NCBI GenBank assembly: GCA_019054805.1
Contig: JAHQIY010000017.1
Span: 310,001 to 374,000 of the forward strand
Direction of reading: 5' to 3'
From: Brachionus manjavacas
Taxonomy: Eukaryota; Rotifera; Eurotatoria; Ploima; Brachionidae
DNA length: 64,000 nucleotides
Below, in pieces: positions 10,611 through 21,782 of the stretch. Each line of letters starts with the position of its first letter. The first letter of the stretch is position 1. Below the pieces are notes generated by a model. That model was not told the origin of the DNA. It saw only the letters and a list, made by a program, of their open reading frames with translations, and did no database searches. Made by a program: the position numbers and the translations under genes.

Positions 10611-13600
10611 ATGCATACAGCAAAATTCGATAACAAAGAAGAACTAAAAAATATAATTGTCAATTATATGAAAGATAGAGGCTTGACTGATTTGAAGGGA
10701 GGACACAGAACGTCTAGTTCACATTTCGTAGAAATTTGTGAAAAATACTTCGAAAAATCAAAAGAATATTTAAAATTGGAAGCCCTTAATTAATATGTAA
10801 AATGGAGACGAAACGATAATGGGATTAAAAAATACATATTAGAAGAGCTACGTTGCAATGAAAAACTCTCAACTAATTCAGAAAAAAATCCTCAGCATCA
10901 TGAATTTGTTTTTTCATATGATGAATGGAAAAATTTAGAAGAAACAATTACTTCAGCAAGAAGGAAAAAATTTTTATCAGCAGCAAATGCATTAATATCA
11001 AAGAAAATTCAATCAGATGGAATAAATTGCTTATTCAAGCTCAAAAACAATTATTTTTGTTCTGTTAGATGTAATAATTATTCAAAAAATTTTTGGAATG
11101 GAACTTTGAAGTGTGTTCGTTGTAGCAAAGAGTTTAAATCGTTTATAAAGACAGAACCATTTGAAAATTCCAATTGCAAACTGATATTAATTTCAGAGAC
11201 AAATTTTTGTAAAGAAAAAGTAAATTTTGCAATTTTATTAAATAATCTATCGAGAATTGAACGAAAAGCCATTCAAAAAGATATTTATTCTAAAGGTCTT
11301 ATCAATTTTCAAACCGAAAACGATTTTTTAGAAGATGATGATTTTAAAAAACGTGAAATTAGTTATACATCTCTAAGAAAACTCAAAAGTCAATTCAGAC
11401 ACAGATTTCAGCTAAATAATGATCTTCGAATTGATTCTGACGCTACAAAACTAGTATTTGATCTTTTGGTACCAAAAACATCAAAGTCCTTAATTGAAGG
11501 ATATATACAAGAAGTTGTTTCAAATCCATTTGGCGCGCTTTTGGTATCAGAAAAACAAGCAAAAATGTGGGGTGTTATTCAAGAAAACAACCCAGTTTGG
11601 TTTTTTGATGCAACTGGTAAATTAATGCTAAAGCTAAAGGATCAACAAGAAATTTTATTATATTCTAATGTTTGTCATGATCAGACTTTTAAAAACTTAA
11701 TCCCTATCGCCGATTTTTGATCAAGTTCAAATGACACCATAATAATTTACTGTTTTTTAAAAAAAATTATCGAAAGATTTCATAAATATTCTTTTTTACG
11801 ATACCCCAAATTTTTCATTACCGACTTTTCATGGGCAAACATTAATGCATCTTTGAGGGCTTTAAATAATCTAGAAATCATGGATTATTTAGAGCTTGAA
11901 TACGAACTCATAGTAAAAAAAAACATGTGGGCCTCTTTACGAATAAAAACATGTGTCTATATTTGTTCGACTCATTTGCTAAAAAATGTTATTGATGAAA
12001 CCGAAAAAATTGTTGGTAGTGGAAGTTTACAATCAAATGGTCATGTAAAAAAAACTTTTATATGTAGCTTTAGCTTACTTCAGAATAGCACATCAATCGA
12101 GGAACTTTGCCAAATTTTTGAATGCATTCAAATTATTTTCATGACAAAATTCGAAAATGAAATTTTAACCCAAAAAATCCAAAAGCTAGAATTCTTTTTA
12201 TCCACTAGGAATGCAAAATGGCTAAATAACATATGCTATGATAAGAATAAGATGGAAAATGATATCAAGAAACAAATTTTCTTTTTCGAAAATAATGATC
12301 AAAATTTATTGCAGGAATCACCTTTTGCCAAATTTTTTCTCGATCTTTTAAGAGTAAATCAGAAAATTATAGATAAAATAAATGAAAACAATGTCTTGAT
12401 GCTAAAGAACATATTTTATTCACCTAGACTTTTTGAAATAATAAAAAAGAAGCTTCATTTGGCGCCTTTATGGACAGGTTTAATGATTAATAGCGAATTT
12501 CATGGCAAAACTCGTTTTTCAAATAATAACGTTGAGAGTTGGTTTAAGCATTTGAAAAATAGTGTCTTAAATATAAATAAGCGTGTTCGATCTTGTCGTT
12601 TACAATTCCTAAGTGAAATTTCTACGCCTTTGTATTTCTATATTAATCATAAGTATAAAGAATTCTATGAAGACATAGAATATCAGGCTCGGCACACTTC
12701 GAAAGAGAGAAAATTCAGAGAAATGTGGAAATTTAAGAAACCGGCAAAAAATTGTGTTGGTTACCATAATGTTGTTTTCAATATTGACAAGCAAAAAAAT
12801 GAGGATGATATACCAAAGGAAAACTTTTTTGTTGACATTTATAGTGAAGGGTCAAAAAAATTGGAAAATTCAGCAAATGAAATTGAAATAATCGATACAG
12901 AAGTTCCGATGGATATTGACAAAAAACATGAAAATAATTTCGGAAATTTTATCTATTTTAAAATTGAAAATTTTCTAATCCGAAAAAAGGCAATTGACGA
13001 TATTTTAACAAATAAATGGCTTACTGATAATGTAAATATTTCGAAAATTATTAAGATAAATTTATTTATTTCTAAATTAAGGAATTAATGGCTTTTGCAA
13101 AATGCGTTGTAAGTTACTCTAAAAAGAAAATTTTAATTCTCGATTGTTTTCATTCATCTCAGATTTTTAATGAAGGAAAATTAAATAGTGAAATTGGACT
13201 TGGAAATTATTTTGAAGTAGGTTTCTAATTAATAAGTAAAAGCTCTAGTTAAAAAATTATTCAAGTTTAAAAATTTTGATGTAATTTTCGGTTTTATTAA
13301 TGAAAACTTAAATCATTGGTCAATGATGTTTATTGAATTAAACGTAAGTAAATTTTACTATGTTGATCCATTAGGAGAAAAAATAGAAAATCAGAAAAAA
13401 ACTTTTGAAAACTGGAAGTAAGTATAAGTCAGTATTTCATCTAATAATTGTGGGGTATTTGTGAGCTTCTTTCAAAAATGTCTTGTAGAGGGAAAACCGC
13501 TCTTTTTCAATACGTTGAATAGTTCACTTCAAAAATTGCGTTCTGAAATGATTCGTATCTTCAGAAAAAATTCTAGTGAAAATTTCTGTTCCAAATGTGG

Positions 13601-13712
13601 TTCAGAAATCAAAACATTTAAAAATATTGTGAAAGGTGATTGCTTTCATAAATTTCACCAATCATGTATTGAAAATTATGAATTAAATCAGTCATGTCCA
13701 ATTTGTTTTTAA
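10611..13712 (+). pseudogene. MULE-type DDE transposase joined to Ulp1-like protease and RING-H2 finger
   Basis: One frame runs from the ATG at 10611 to 13031, interrupted by in-frame stops at 10791 (TAA) and 11718 (TGA). Catalytic positions are intact: Asp at codon 333 (WFFDATG), Asp at codon 405 (FITDFSWANINA) and Glu at codon 642 (NNNVESWFK). A CxxH pair (YICSTHLLKN) lies between the last two. A Cys-rich stretch near 11055-11120 may be an N-terminal zinc finger. A 50-bp intron (13032-13081) joins it to WLTDNELMAF, the start of a Ulp1/C48 peptidase. After a 49-bp intron (13217-13265) come His (NHWSMMF, 13314), Asp (YYVDPLG, 13365) and Cys (NNCGVFVS, 13449). A RING-H2 finger (CSKC ... CFHKFHQSC ... 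CPIC) ends the protein. Between Asp and Cys two stops lie around a possible splice donor at about 13418, so that join is unresolved. Confidence 0.8.
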
Positions 13713-14038
13713 AATAAATGATTTGACAAAAATTTTTTTTAATCTATATTTAACAAATAAATCTGTTAAATTAAATCGTAAATTTTAACTAAATAATTAC
13801 GAAGGTAATAAGATTATTAACCATATTTTACTAAAAGTATTTATAATTTGGCTTTCCAGCGAGTGTGCTCACTTAATAAGATAATTAAAATTTTAATAAA
13901 GTTAAACTAGAATTATTTTAGGCCTTTTAAATCCACAAAGTCTTAAAATTAAATTTTTAATCTTCTAAAATTTATTTAAAATTTAAAACTGTAATTAAGA
14001 CAAAACCTATACAATATTTGAATATTTTAAATTCAAAA
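13713..14038. other. AT-rich spacer inside the transposon
   Basis: This is non-coding sequence between the second and third gene units. A short palindrome (GCGAGTGTGCTCAC) lies near 13858-13872. I see nothing else in it. Confidence 0.5.
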
Positions 14039-14344
14039 ATGTCCGAAAACCTAAAAAAAAGATCAAATTCAAAATGTGATCCATACGTTGAAATTAAGGA
14101 TGGATCAGACAATGAGAATTATTCCAAAGATGAATTCAATAATGAATCAAAGGATAAAATTATTCTTAAAACATATGTTATTTCATCCTCACTAAAAAGC
14201 GATCTGGTCGAATCTCAACTAGTGAAAATTGATGATGGACCAAAAAAATGTATCAAAGTGAAGGAGAGTCCAAAAGAATGCAAGCAATTCTTTGATTTTG
14301 GCGAAGAAATACATTCAAATAGTTTAGATGATTCTTACATATAG
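14039..14344 (+). CDS. Small acidic ORF, probable first exon of the coiled-coil gene (101 aa as read)
   Basis: The frame opens MSENLKKRSNSK and encodes a hydrophilic Lys/Glu/Asp/Ser-rich peptide ending at TAG 14342. Its composition and position 60 bp before the next exon (14406) suggest it is the 5' part of the coiled-coil gene. No donor keeps the frame into that exon, so it may instead be a separate small gene or a decayed first exon. No domain is recognised. Confidence 0.45.
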   Translation: MSENLKKRSNSKCDPYVEIKDGSDNENYSKDEFNNESKDKIILKTYVISSSLKSDLVESQLVKIDDGPKKCIKVKESPKECKQFFDFGEEIHSNSLDDSYI

Positions 14345-14405
14345 ACATTTGTGGTTTGTTTTTTAAAATTTATGTTTTTAAAATTTTAAACAATTTTATC
14401 TTAAG

Positions 14406-16979
14406 AATAAATCATTTGAGCTAGTTGAGAATATTTCAAATGGAATTTCCAATTTTTTGCAAAATGTTTTTGAAAATGTCGCTGAAAAGCGGGATGATCA
14501 AAATACTGTGAGTATTTTTGAGTATTTGATAAACAATATTTTAAATTTATTTAGATCGACGTAATTTTTCAATCGTCAACTCCTCTTTTGAACGGAAGCT
14601 TTTCCGACAATCAAAATGTTTCACTTATGAATCATGATAATGGTGATATGGAATCAGAGATTGATAACTTACGAGTATTTAATTTTTTTTTCATCGAAGA
14701 TTAAATCTAATCTTCTTAAAAGGCTGCATTAAGATCAAAGACTGATCAATGGAAACAATTTTATCCTGAATGTATTTTAAATGAGGAAATCCTTCAAAAT
14801 GAAAATGAAGCATTAAAAGAAAACTTAAGGCAAAAGTACGAATCACAAAATCGACTGACTTTCATATTGGAAATAAATAAAATTGTATATTTTTAGAAAT
14901 GAGATGGAGAAAAAAGAAAGAGAAAGGCAAGATTACACAATACAGTCTTTAAAAAGAGATGTTGAGAAATTGATTCAAGAAAATGAATTACTTAAAGAAA
15001 AAACAACCAGGTCATGTCCTCTAATTAAAGAATGTAATGGCAGAGGAAACGTTAAAAGAGGTTTATCATCACACTTTGTAATCAAAAACTGTCCGTTCTT
15101 TAATAAGGTTTAGATTTTTGAATTTATTTAAAAATGTTTTTTTTCCTAAAATTTTTTCAAGCAAAGAGAAGAAAATGAAAAACTAAAAGAAGAAAATCAA
15201 AGACTGATTCAAGAACATTTAAAGTTAGAAGAAAGCTTAAAATTAAAAATTGAATCAAGCGAAATGAGATTTCAAAAAGAAAAAGAAGAAAAAGAAATAG
15301 TAGAACTGGAATTAATACAGAAAAGCAAAATATTAAACGAGTAATTTTAAGTCAAATAAAAAGAAACAAATTTAATATTATTGAAAGGAAATTTGAAATA
15401 ATCAGAAAATATTCTCAAACTGATTCTGAAAAATCTGAAATATTAGACCAGCTTTCAAAGAATAACCATTCTCAAGAATTTCAAATGTAAAGAAAAAAAT
15501 GAACTGTTTTTTGCTCTAATGAAAATATTTTATTTAAGAAAAAGATTAATGGAGACGACTGAAAATTTACGGGAAGAAGGCCTAGAGCTAAAAGAAGCAA
15601 AGTAATTTAAAAAAAAGGATATCAGATTATGTAAAAATAAAATAAATTTAACAAATATTTAAAAGAGAAAATGTGACTGAAAAACTCGTGGCATTAAAAG
15701 CTCATTTTGAGGCTGAAGTGTAAGATTAAAATAATGTATAATAATCAGAAAAATTTATATCTTAAAATACTAAAGAAAAGATCTAAATGAAAAGTTAAAT
15801 GCTTTTTCCGAAGAAAAAGAAAAATCTACTGAAGAAAAGTAAGTGATACAGAAAAATTAATTAAAATATTAATTTAAATTTTTTGAAGAGAAAATATGGC
15901 CGAAAAACTCAGCAAGTGTGACGCAGCTAAAGCTCATCTAGAGGATGAAGTGTAAGAATAAAAAAATATTTAATAATCAAAAAAATTTTTCTTTAATTCT
16001 AAAGGCAAAGTCTGAACGAAAAACTTAACGGTATTGCTGAAGAAAATAAACTTGAACTAAGTAGGCAAGAAATTGTGAAGATTCAACTTCCGGAATCAAA
16101 TGTAATTTTTTTTTGAAATCTTTTTTCCTTAATAATTTTTTTTTTAGAAAGATGATGGAGAAAAAAAAAGTTGTTCTTGGTATTGAAAACTCATTTTTAG
16201 ATAAAAAGTATTTATATTTTTAATACTTCTTATTATTATATTTTTATTTATTCTAGATCGAAAGAAATAACCTGTTTTAAAAAACAATTCATCGATCTAA
16301 ATTTTGAAGGCGATAGCTCAATACGTTTCTACGGAATGAAAAAAACGAATTGTCCATTTAAGTTTTGTGGGGGAAAAGGTCATATTGATCCTAAGAAAAA
16401 GAGGTATATAAGGTTATTTTTTAATAATAATTAAAATTTAACATATTTAAATTAAAAAAATAGTGGCCGTTATTGTCCATTTAATCCATCAAATAAAAAA
16501 ATTGGATACGAAAACCAGAATCAGAGACAACTAACTGAACTCAGGCAGGATTATGACGATTTGCAAAATTTAAATGAAAATTTAAAAAATGAATTAAGTA
16601 TGGAAATTTAATTATTTTATTATCGTGATTAATATTCATTTAAAAGCTGAGATGAAGTTTACAATGTTCCAATTACAGGAAGAAATTATGGAAAAAAATA
16701 CCTCAATTAAAGATTAAAAATTAAATCTAGAATCATCCGAAAAGAGAGCTAAAAACCCATAATGGTATAATTAATTTAATTTTTTTTTAATTGAATTATT
16801 CCCGTTTAAATAAAGATTTAGTTTTAAAAAAACGAAAACAAAGACGATCCTGTCGGAACTTATCGAAGCAACGGTTCAAATGGAAGTATTGTATTTAAGG
16901 GGAAAAGAGGCGGATTTTATTATTAAACCTCCGGAAAAAATCGAGTATACATTACACGCCGGGCTGAATCGTGCATAGA
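14406..16979 (+). pseudogene. Many-exon coiled-coil protein with two Myt1-type C2HC fingers and a chlorovirus-adaptor-like C-terminus
   Basis: About a dozen short exons (14406-14507, then about 14555, 14723, 14899, 15163 and on to 16718) are separated by introns of 45-65 bp. Most joins keep frame. The product is dominated by heptad-like Glu/Lys/Leu sequence (LIQENELLKEK; EKLNAFSEEKEK), with two exon pairs that look duplicated (NVTEKLVALKAHFEAEV and NMAEKLSKCDAAKAHLEDEV). Finger 1, from 15015, is C-x5-C-x11-H-x5-C with the GRGNVKRGLSSH core typical of Myt1/NZF fingers. Finger 2, about 16348-16480, is CPFKFCGGKGH ... YCPF and lacks a clear fourth ligand. The final segment, 16840-16960, reads GSIVFKGKRGGFYY, then a stop, then TSGKNRVYI, like the PBCV basic adaptor domain. 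Stops at 16716 and 16921, and an unresolved join near 16100, mark decay. Confidence 0.6.
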
Positions 16980-17112
16980 GTTTTTTTCGGATTAAATTTT
17001 TATATTTTTATTGTTTTGAATTTTTAATTTGAAATTTTTCTTATCATTTTAAACGAAAATTTGATATGAATATAGAAGAAGTTTTTAATATAATTCGGCA
17101 TGAACCCTCCTT

Positions 17113-17273
17113 TTCCTAGAATCAGTCAAAAGCTTTTTCATTTTCTTTCAAAAAAAAGGAAGTGTTAAATATTTTGATCAATTAATGATATGCATAACCA
17201 TCAAGGTTATAAGATATTATTTACCATTTTCGTTTTTTTAGGAAGAGATTGAAAAAGCTGGAGATTCTAGGAA
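17113..17273. repeat. Imperfect inverted repeat
   Basis: TTCCTAGAATC ... AGCTTTTTCATTTTC at 17113-17150 pairs with GAAGAGATTGAAAAAGCT ... GATTCTAGGAA at 17241-17273. The loop of about 90 bp has no coding potential. It lies just beyond the coiled-coil gene and could be part of the transposon's right end or an unrelated fold-back element. From here to about 17850 I see only AT-rich sequence. Confidence 0.45.
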
Positions 17274-17859
17274 TGCTGATCCATAATTTCGGATTATTTA
17301 ATTACTTCTTGAATATTCATTTCAGAGTTTCGTGAGAAAATGATAAGAATTATTTCAAAATAAATAAATTTTTTAAGAATATTTTTATTTTTTTATTTAT
17401 TTTTCCAATTTAAAAATTATAATTTAATATAAATTTTTGATAATATAATATATAAATTCATAGTGAATTGAAGAATGTTGATCTCGTTGTACCATACTTA
17501 AATTTTTGTTTTTAAATATGATTAGCATGAGACCAAAAAAATATTTTTCAAATAGAAAAGCTTTAAATTAATTCACTCCAAATAATTGACAAGCATGGTG
17601 TATTGAAATTCATTTTTTAAAATTTGGTTTAAATTTTTAAAATATTAAAATTTGACTTGGAGCAGCCCTTAGTACAATCAAAATGTTGTGGATTTATTTT
17701 AAAATTTTCTTATATAAAATGCACACTTTAATCGAAGCACTTTCACTGCATTCGCTATTCGTTAGCTTAGTGCTATATTTTTTAAAGAGTCAAATCTCTT
17801 TGAGTTCGTCATAAAACGATTTCTTTTATTATTTTTTCAGTTCAAGTTAAGCAGTGTAG

Positions 17860-17960
17860 TTGATTGCCTCTGTGAAGGTATTTCAGTCGGTACATGAGCG
17901 ATTGGAGGCCCTTGATCATCAAGATGACTTCGATTAGGGCCTATTTTTTTTTAAGCGCTG
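17860..17960 (+). repeat. Possible tRNA-derived relic (SINE head or tRNA pseudogene)
   Basis: TATTTCAGTCGGTACATGAGC resembles a D-arm/A box, and about 40 bp later GACTTCGATTAGG resembles the T-loop B box (GGTTCGANTCC). A run of T follows at about 17945. The stems do not pair well enough for a working tRNA. No second copy was seen, so SINE status is a guess. The stretch 17960-18480 holds nothing I can name. Confidence 0.3.
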
Positions 17961-18486
17961 AATTTTAGGACTAGGCTACTTTTTCATAGTCTTTGGTGTG
18001 ACAAAGCTGGTTTGACTTGTCGTCCTACAGAAGAACCCTTTAATATTGCTATAAAAACAATTAAAAATTTCAATTTTATTTTATAAAATCAATAATTAAA
18101 TAAAAAAATCTATAAAAGATAACTTGATTATTTTTTTCTTTGATTTTTTTTAATAATAAAAGACACTTTCTATTTACTATTCGGTTTATTTTTAAGTGGA
18201 TCCTGTCTGGTAAAACGCTTTATTAATTTGTAAGTAGGTTTCATGTAAGTTTTTGTCACCCGAATTCGACTCCTGGCTATCTTCTTTTTGAACTGGTTTG
18301 AAAATACCATTACAGTGCGCAGCAATTTTCAAAATATTTGTTTTCAATATTTTTTCAAATAAAAAAAATATTTTTAAAACACATTTTAAACATAACAAAA
18401 GTTTAAAATTCTATACTTTGGGCTGCCTAAACAGTGGTTTAAATGCTTTGTAAGATTTTGAATTTTATATTATTATTTTTACATTA

Positions 18487-18770
18487 AGTGGTGGTACAGA
18501 GGATGTAGCAGTTGCTACATTCTACAGAATATTTTTTTGCTTGTCCAAAATAAATCTATGGTGTATTTTATATTTTGTTTCTGATTTTGTACTAAAAATC
18601 AAAATTCTGAATTTTGCAGATGTATTGCAGAGTTTTGCAGAATCAGTATATTGGTGGTACAAAAAACGTTTCAGTTGCTACAATTTACAGAACATGTTTT
18701 GCTCCTTCAGAACCTGAGCTTTGACATTTTTTATATTTTGTATTTGGTTTTTGTACCAAAATTCACAATG
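18487..18770. repeat. Two diverged direct copies of a ~115-bp sequence (period ~165 bp)
   Basis: GTGGTACAGAGGATGTAGCA ... TTTGTACTAAAAATC at 18487-18600 resembles GTGGTACAAAAAACGTTTCA ... TTTGTACCAAAATTC at 18652-18765, sharing GCAGTTGCTACA-like and TTTATATTTTGT blocks. The second copy overlaps the end of the Tc1/mariner fragment, so both may derive from the 3' part of that element. TTTTGCAG motifs between them recall the fold-back element near 58600. Confidence 0.5.
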
Positions 18771-18990
18771 CCAATTCCACCCCAGATATGAATTTTACTC
18801 TTAAACTTAGATTTACATGGAATTGCTTCTGGTTGAGAAAAGAAAAGTCTTAAATGGTATGTAGGCTTATCATAAACAATAATGCTTGTTTCATCTACAA
18901 AAAAATAATCATCAAAATCACAGTTTTTATGTCTTAGACACCAAATCAAACGAGCTAACTTATGCAGTATGCAGGTGCTTTTCTAAGTCG
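18728..18990 (-). mobile_element. Tc1/mariner-type transposase fragment
   Basis: On the minus strand, 18949-18731 reads DDYFFVDETSIIVYDKP and then SKIHIWGGIG. This matches the DDE region of Tc1/mariner transposases: the first Asp in FxDE, then the H-[VI]-W-G-G motif. Upstream in the same frame, RLIWCLRHKNCDF fits the preceding helix. Only about 80 codons remain; no helix-turn-helix, third catalytic residue or terminal repeats are seen. It is an old truncated relic. Confidence 0.7.
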
Positions 18991-20492
18991 TCTACTACGA
19001 AATCCTCAACGAATTTCATTTTATTTTATTTAGTTATGAAGGCTTAATAGAATATGTTACCTAGTTTAAATCTATATTTTCGTATCACACTTGCACTAAT
19101 TTTTTTATCAAATTCTTTTTCTATTATTTTAGAAAGTTAAGTGGATGATTCTAAATCTTTTTTTTCGATCGTCCGATTCTTATGAGAAAAAAGATTAATA
19201 TAAATAATTTCATATTCAAAAAAATAATAATAATTACCCTAATATAATTAACTAATTCTTTTGAAATGGACCTTGAATTTTTGGTTCCTACTTTTTTCTT
19301 TCTTGAATTGCTTATTAGTTTTTGTATTTATTTAAGAACATATTAAAAATAGAAACAAATCAAAAAAATTTTAATTTTTTACTAGGATAGCTAGTTTATT
19401 AGAAAAATTAAAAAATTCTTAATTTTCTTTTAAAAGTTACTTTTTTTTTACCATATTTTACCTTTTTTTACATAAATTTACGTAAAAATATTACGAAAAT
19501 TAACTTTTTATAACAACGTATTTTTACGTAAATTTAGCAGAAATCCACTTGTTAAATCGGCACTGTAATCTCAAATAATGTAAGAAGTTGTTTTAAGAAA
19601 TTTAAGTTAAAGATACTGCTAACAATTGTTAAAAGATCAATGTTGAAGTTTTCGAAGTTTTAGCTCTCTATTTGCAATAACATTAACTTGATTTTTTTAG
19701 AATTTGCGGGAAAATTTGAATTGTTTAACTTGAACATATTATTGTTAAATTTTTGCAAATTATTTTGGATCTTTTTTTTTTTATTTTGATTTTACAATAA
19801 TTTTAAATTTTAAATGATTATTTTATAAAGAATTTAATTAAATTAAGTGTTAATAATTCTTATAATACCCTCCTTGAAACTTTGCCAATTTGCCAATGTG
19901 GCTTGGACTTTGATCAAATAAAATTTCAGATTGCGAAAAAATTCTTACAAAACTAAAAAAATTAATTAAAAATCAAATTCTTGTCTGAACAAGTTACATA
20001 ATTTTACAGCAATTTTCATAAGCTTACTGAACACTGTTTATTTTAAAAGCCTTTTTGAAACTCTTGACGACTTGAAATATATCAATCTTTGGGACCGAAC
20101 ACTTAAGACATATCTTTGGAGTATGCAGTTTATATTAAGAGTGTTTTGACATAGTCGAGATGATGTTTCGGTTTATGATACTCCATTGTGACGAAAAAGA
20201 TAATATTTTAAAGAATAACTAAAATAATTCTTGTTAGAAAAAAAATTAATTCGAAAAAAAATCAATTAATAAATTTTAATTGAAATTTTTAAATTATAAA
20301 ATTTAAAAAAATTTGCTGAAGGCAATTTTAAAAAGATTAATATTTTTATTTACATTTTTTAGTCTCAATTTACATGCCTTTTTAGTAATTAATTTAGCTC
20401 ACATTTTTTTTTAATATCGAAAAAAAAGCAAAATATTAATAAAAAGTACAATAAAATTATGAATCTTTATTAAAAATTAAAGGTTTACAAAT
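18991..20492. other. Gene-poor AT-rich stretch
   Basis: No gene is supported here. 19440-19560 carries several TTTACGTAAATT-type palindromic words like those near 36230, 53540, 54080 and 62760, probably remnants of one dispersed repeat. The rest is AT-rich sequence in which I see nothing. Confidence 0.5.
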
Positions 20493-21587
20493 TCAATAAA
20501 AAGATCCCAATTGTTTCATTGCTTCGTTCAAAATTTCATGAATAAGCCTAGATTTATCATGGCTTGCCACAGGATGTTCTTTCCAGCCTAAAAATAAAAT
20601 TCTATAAATAATCAATTAGGCTTTATTGACGAACCTTTTGATAAAGCTTCTCTGCAAGCTTCAGCTTCGAAGCTTAAGCCAACGCTGTTTGCAAAATTTG
20701 TAGGCGGACAGCTAGGCAGAGGTTCTTTATGTGTTGTTCGATCAGCTTTGATAAATTCAACCGGACACCATGATAAGTCCGGAATTTCAATCAAACCCTT
20801 GTCACCCATGACCGAAGTTCTTGCATTCTGGACACAAGTAGTCGACATATTAATCACAGCAATCCGGTTATTTTTGTACAGCAATGTGATCGATGCACTC
20901 TCGTCACATCCTGATGGCATCAGATGACCATTACAGCTTATCTTTAATGGTTTTTCGTGGTCCATTAAAAAACAAATCATTTGAATTGGATAAATTCCAA
21001 TACTTAAAAATAAAAAAATTTATACTGAAAATTTTTGTTTTTTTTGCTTACTCCAAAAGACCTCCTCCACCAAGTTCCCTGCATTTGATTCTTTCCACGT
21101 CTTTGATGGGAATCATAAAATTGCTGATTATGTATCGAATATCTCCGATAGATCCATTAGTGATTTGTTCTTTGAATTTTTTCATTATCGGAAAGAATCT
21201 TGTCCACAAAGCTTCCATGAAAAATATTCCTTTTTCTTCTGCTGCTTTCAACACTTCCTCTTGGTCTTGTTTGTTCAAACTCATTGGTTTCTCGCACAGA
21301 ATGTGTTTACCAGCACTGATCGCTTTAAGACAGACTTCTTTATGCGTGTTATTGGTGGTTCCAATGTAAACAATGTTCACATTTGTGTCAGCAAATAGCT
21401 CATCATAAGATCCATAGTGAGAAGGAATTTCGAATCTTTGGGCGAATTTTTCGGCTCTTTCAAGAGACCGTGCTGCACAAGCTTTAAGAACATGGTTTGG
21501 CATTTTTGTTGCTCTTAAAGCGGTACAAAAATCTTGGCTTATCAATCCACAGGCAACAATTCCCCAATTTAAAATAGTTTCACTCAT
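20493..21587 (-). CDS. DHDH: Trans-1,2-dihydrobenzene-1,2-diol dehydrogenase (Gfo/Idh/MocA family)
   Basis: There are three exons: 21587-21052, 21002-20635 and 20587-20493, giving 332 residues (the human enzyme has 334). The introns are 49 and 47 bp. The Rossmann fold opens with NWGIVACGLISQDF. It is followed by YIGTTNNTHKEV, the family's EKP motif (LCEKPMSLN), and LWTRFFP; the conserved GGGGLLD-IGIYPIQ spans the first intron. DHDH enzymes oxidise trans-dihydrodiols and reduce dicarbonyls and some sugars with NADP(H) in the cytosol. The start is the only ATG near the Rossmann fold (MSETILNWGIV). The gene is divergent from NUP43, with 195 bp between the start codons. Confidence 0.93.
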
Positions 21588-21782
21588 TTTTTAGATTAAG
21601 ATTACCATTTAAAAAAAACATTAAGGCTTTTATATTAGAATTTGAAAGGATTAGATTTTTATAAAAGAATCTAGAAGGATAAGGCTATTATAAAAGTTAA
21701 TAAATTTTGCAATTTTTTTTTAACAATTTTTAAAATTAGCATGCAAAAAATAGAAATCAAATAATTGTTCAAAATATCTAAA

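Larger units (their letters stand above)
9600..16980 (+). mobile_element. Decaying multi-gene MULE-like DNA transposon with JAMM, Ulp1, RING and Myt1-type finger modules
   Basis: Three gene units lie head to tail on the plus strand: a JAMM-like protease (9829), a DDE transposase joined to Ulp1 and RING domains (10611), and a coiled-coil protein with Myt1-type C2HC fingers (14039-16979). Two of them share a 39-50 bp upstream motif. The transposase has the MULE order D, D, CxxH, E. Several in-frame stops in the second and third genes show the copy is not autonomous, while the JAMM frame is whole. No capsid or DNA polymerase gene is seen, so this is a plain DNA transposon. The outer ends are approximate because terminal repeats were not found. 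Confidence 0.7.

Noticed and set aside
9600-16980. Polinton or virus-like origin of the multi-gene element
   Set aside because: No capsid, DNA polymerase, packaging ATPase or retroviral-type integrase is seen; the DDE enzyme is of the MULE type, so it is treated as a plain DNA transposon.
18192-18398. Minus-strand frame of 68 codons
   Set aside because: Low-complexity N-terminal half, no family resemblance and no splice partners.
20893-21398. Plus-strand frames across the DHDH gene
   Set aside because: They are complements of the well-supported DHDH exons and cross its intron.
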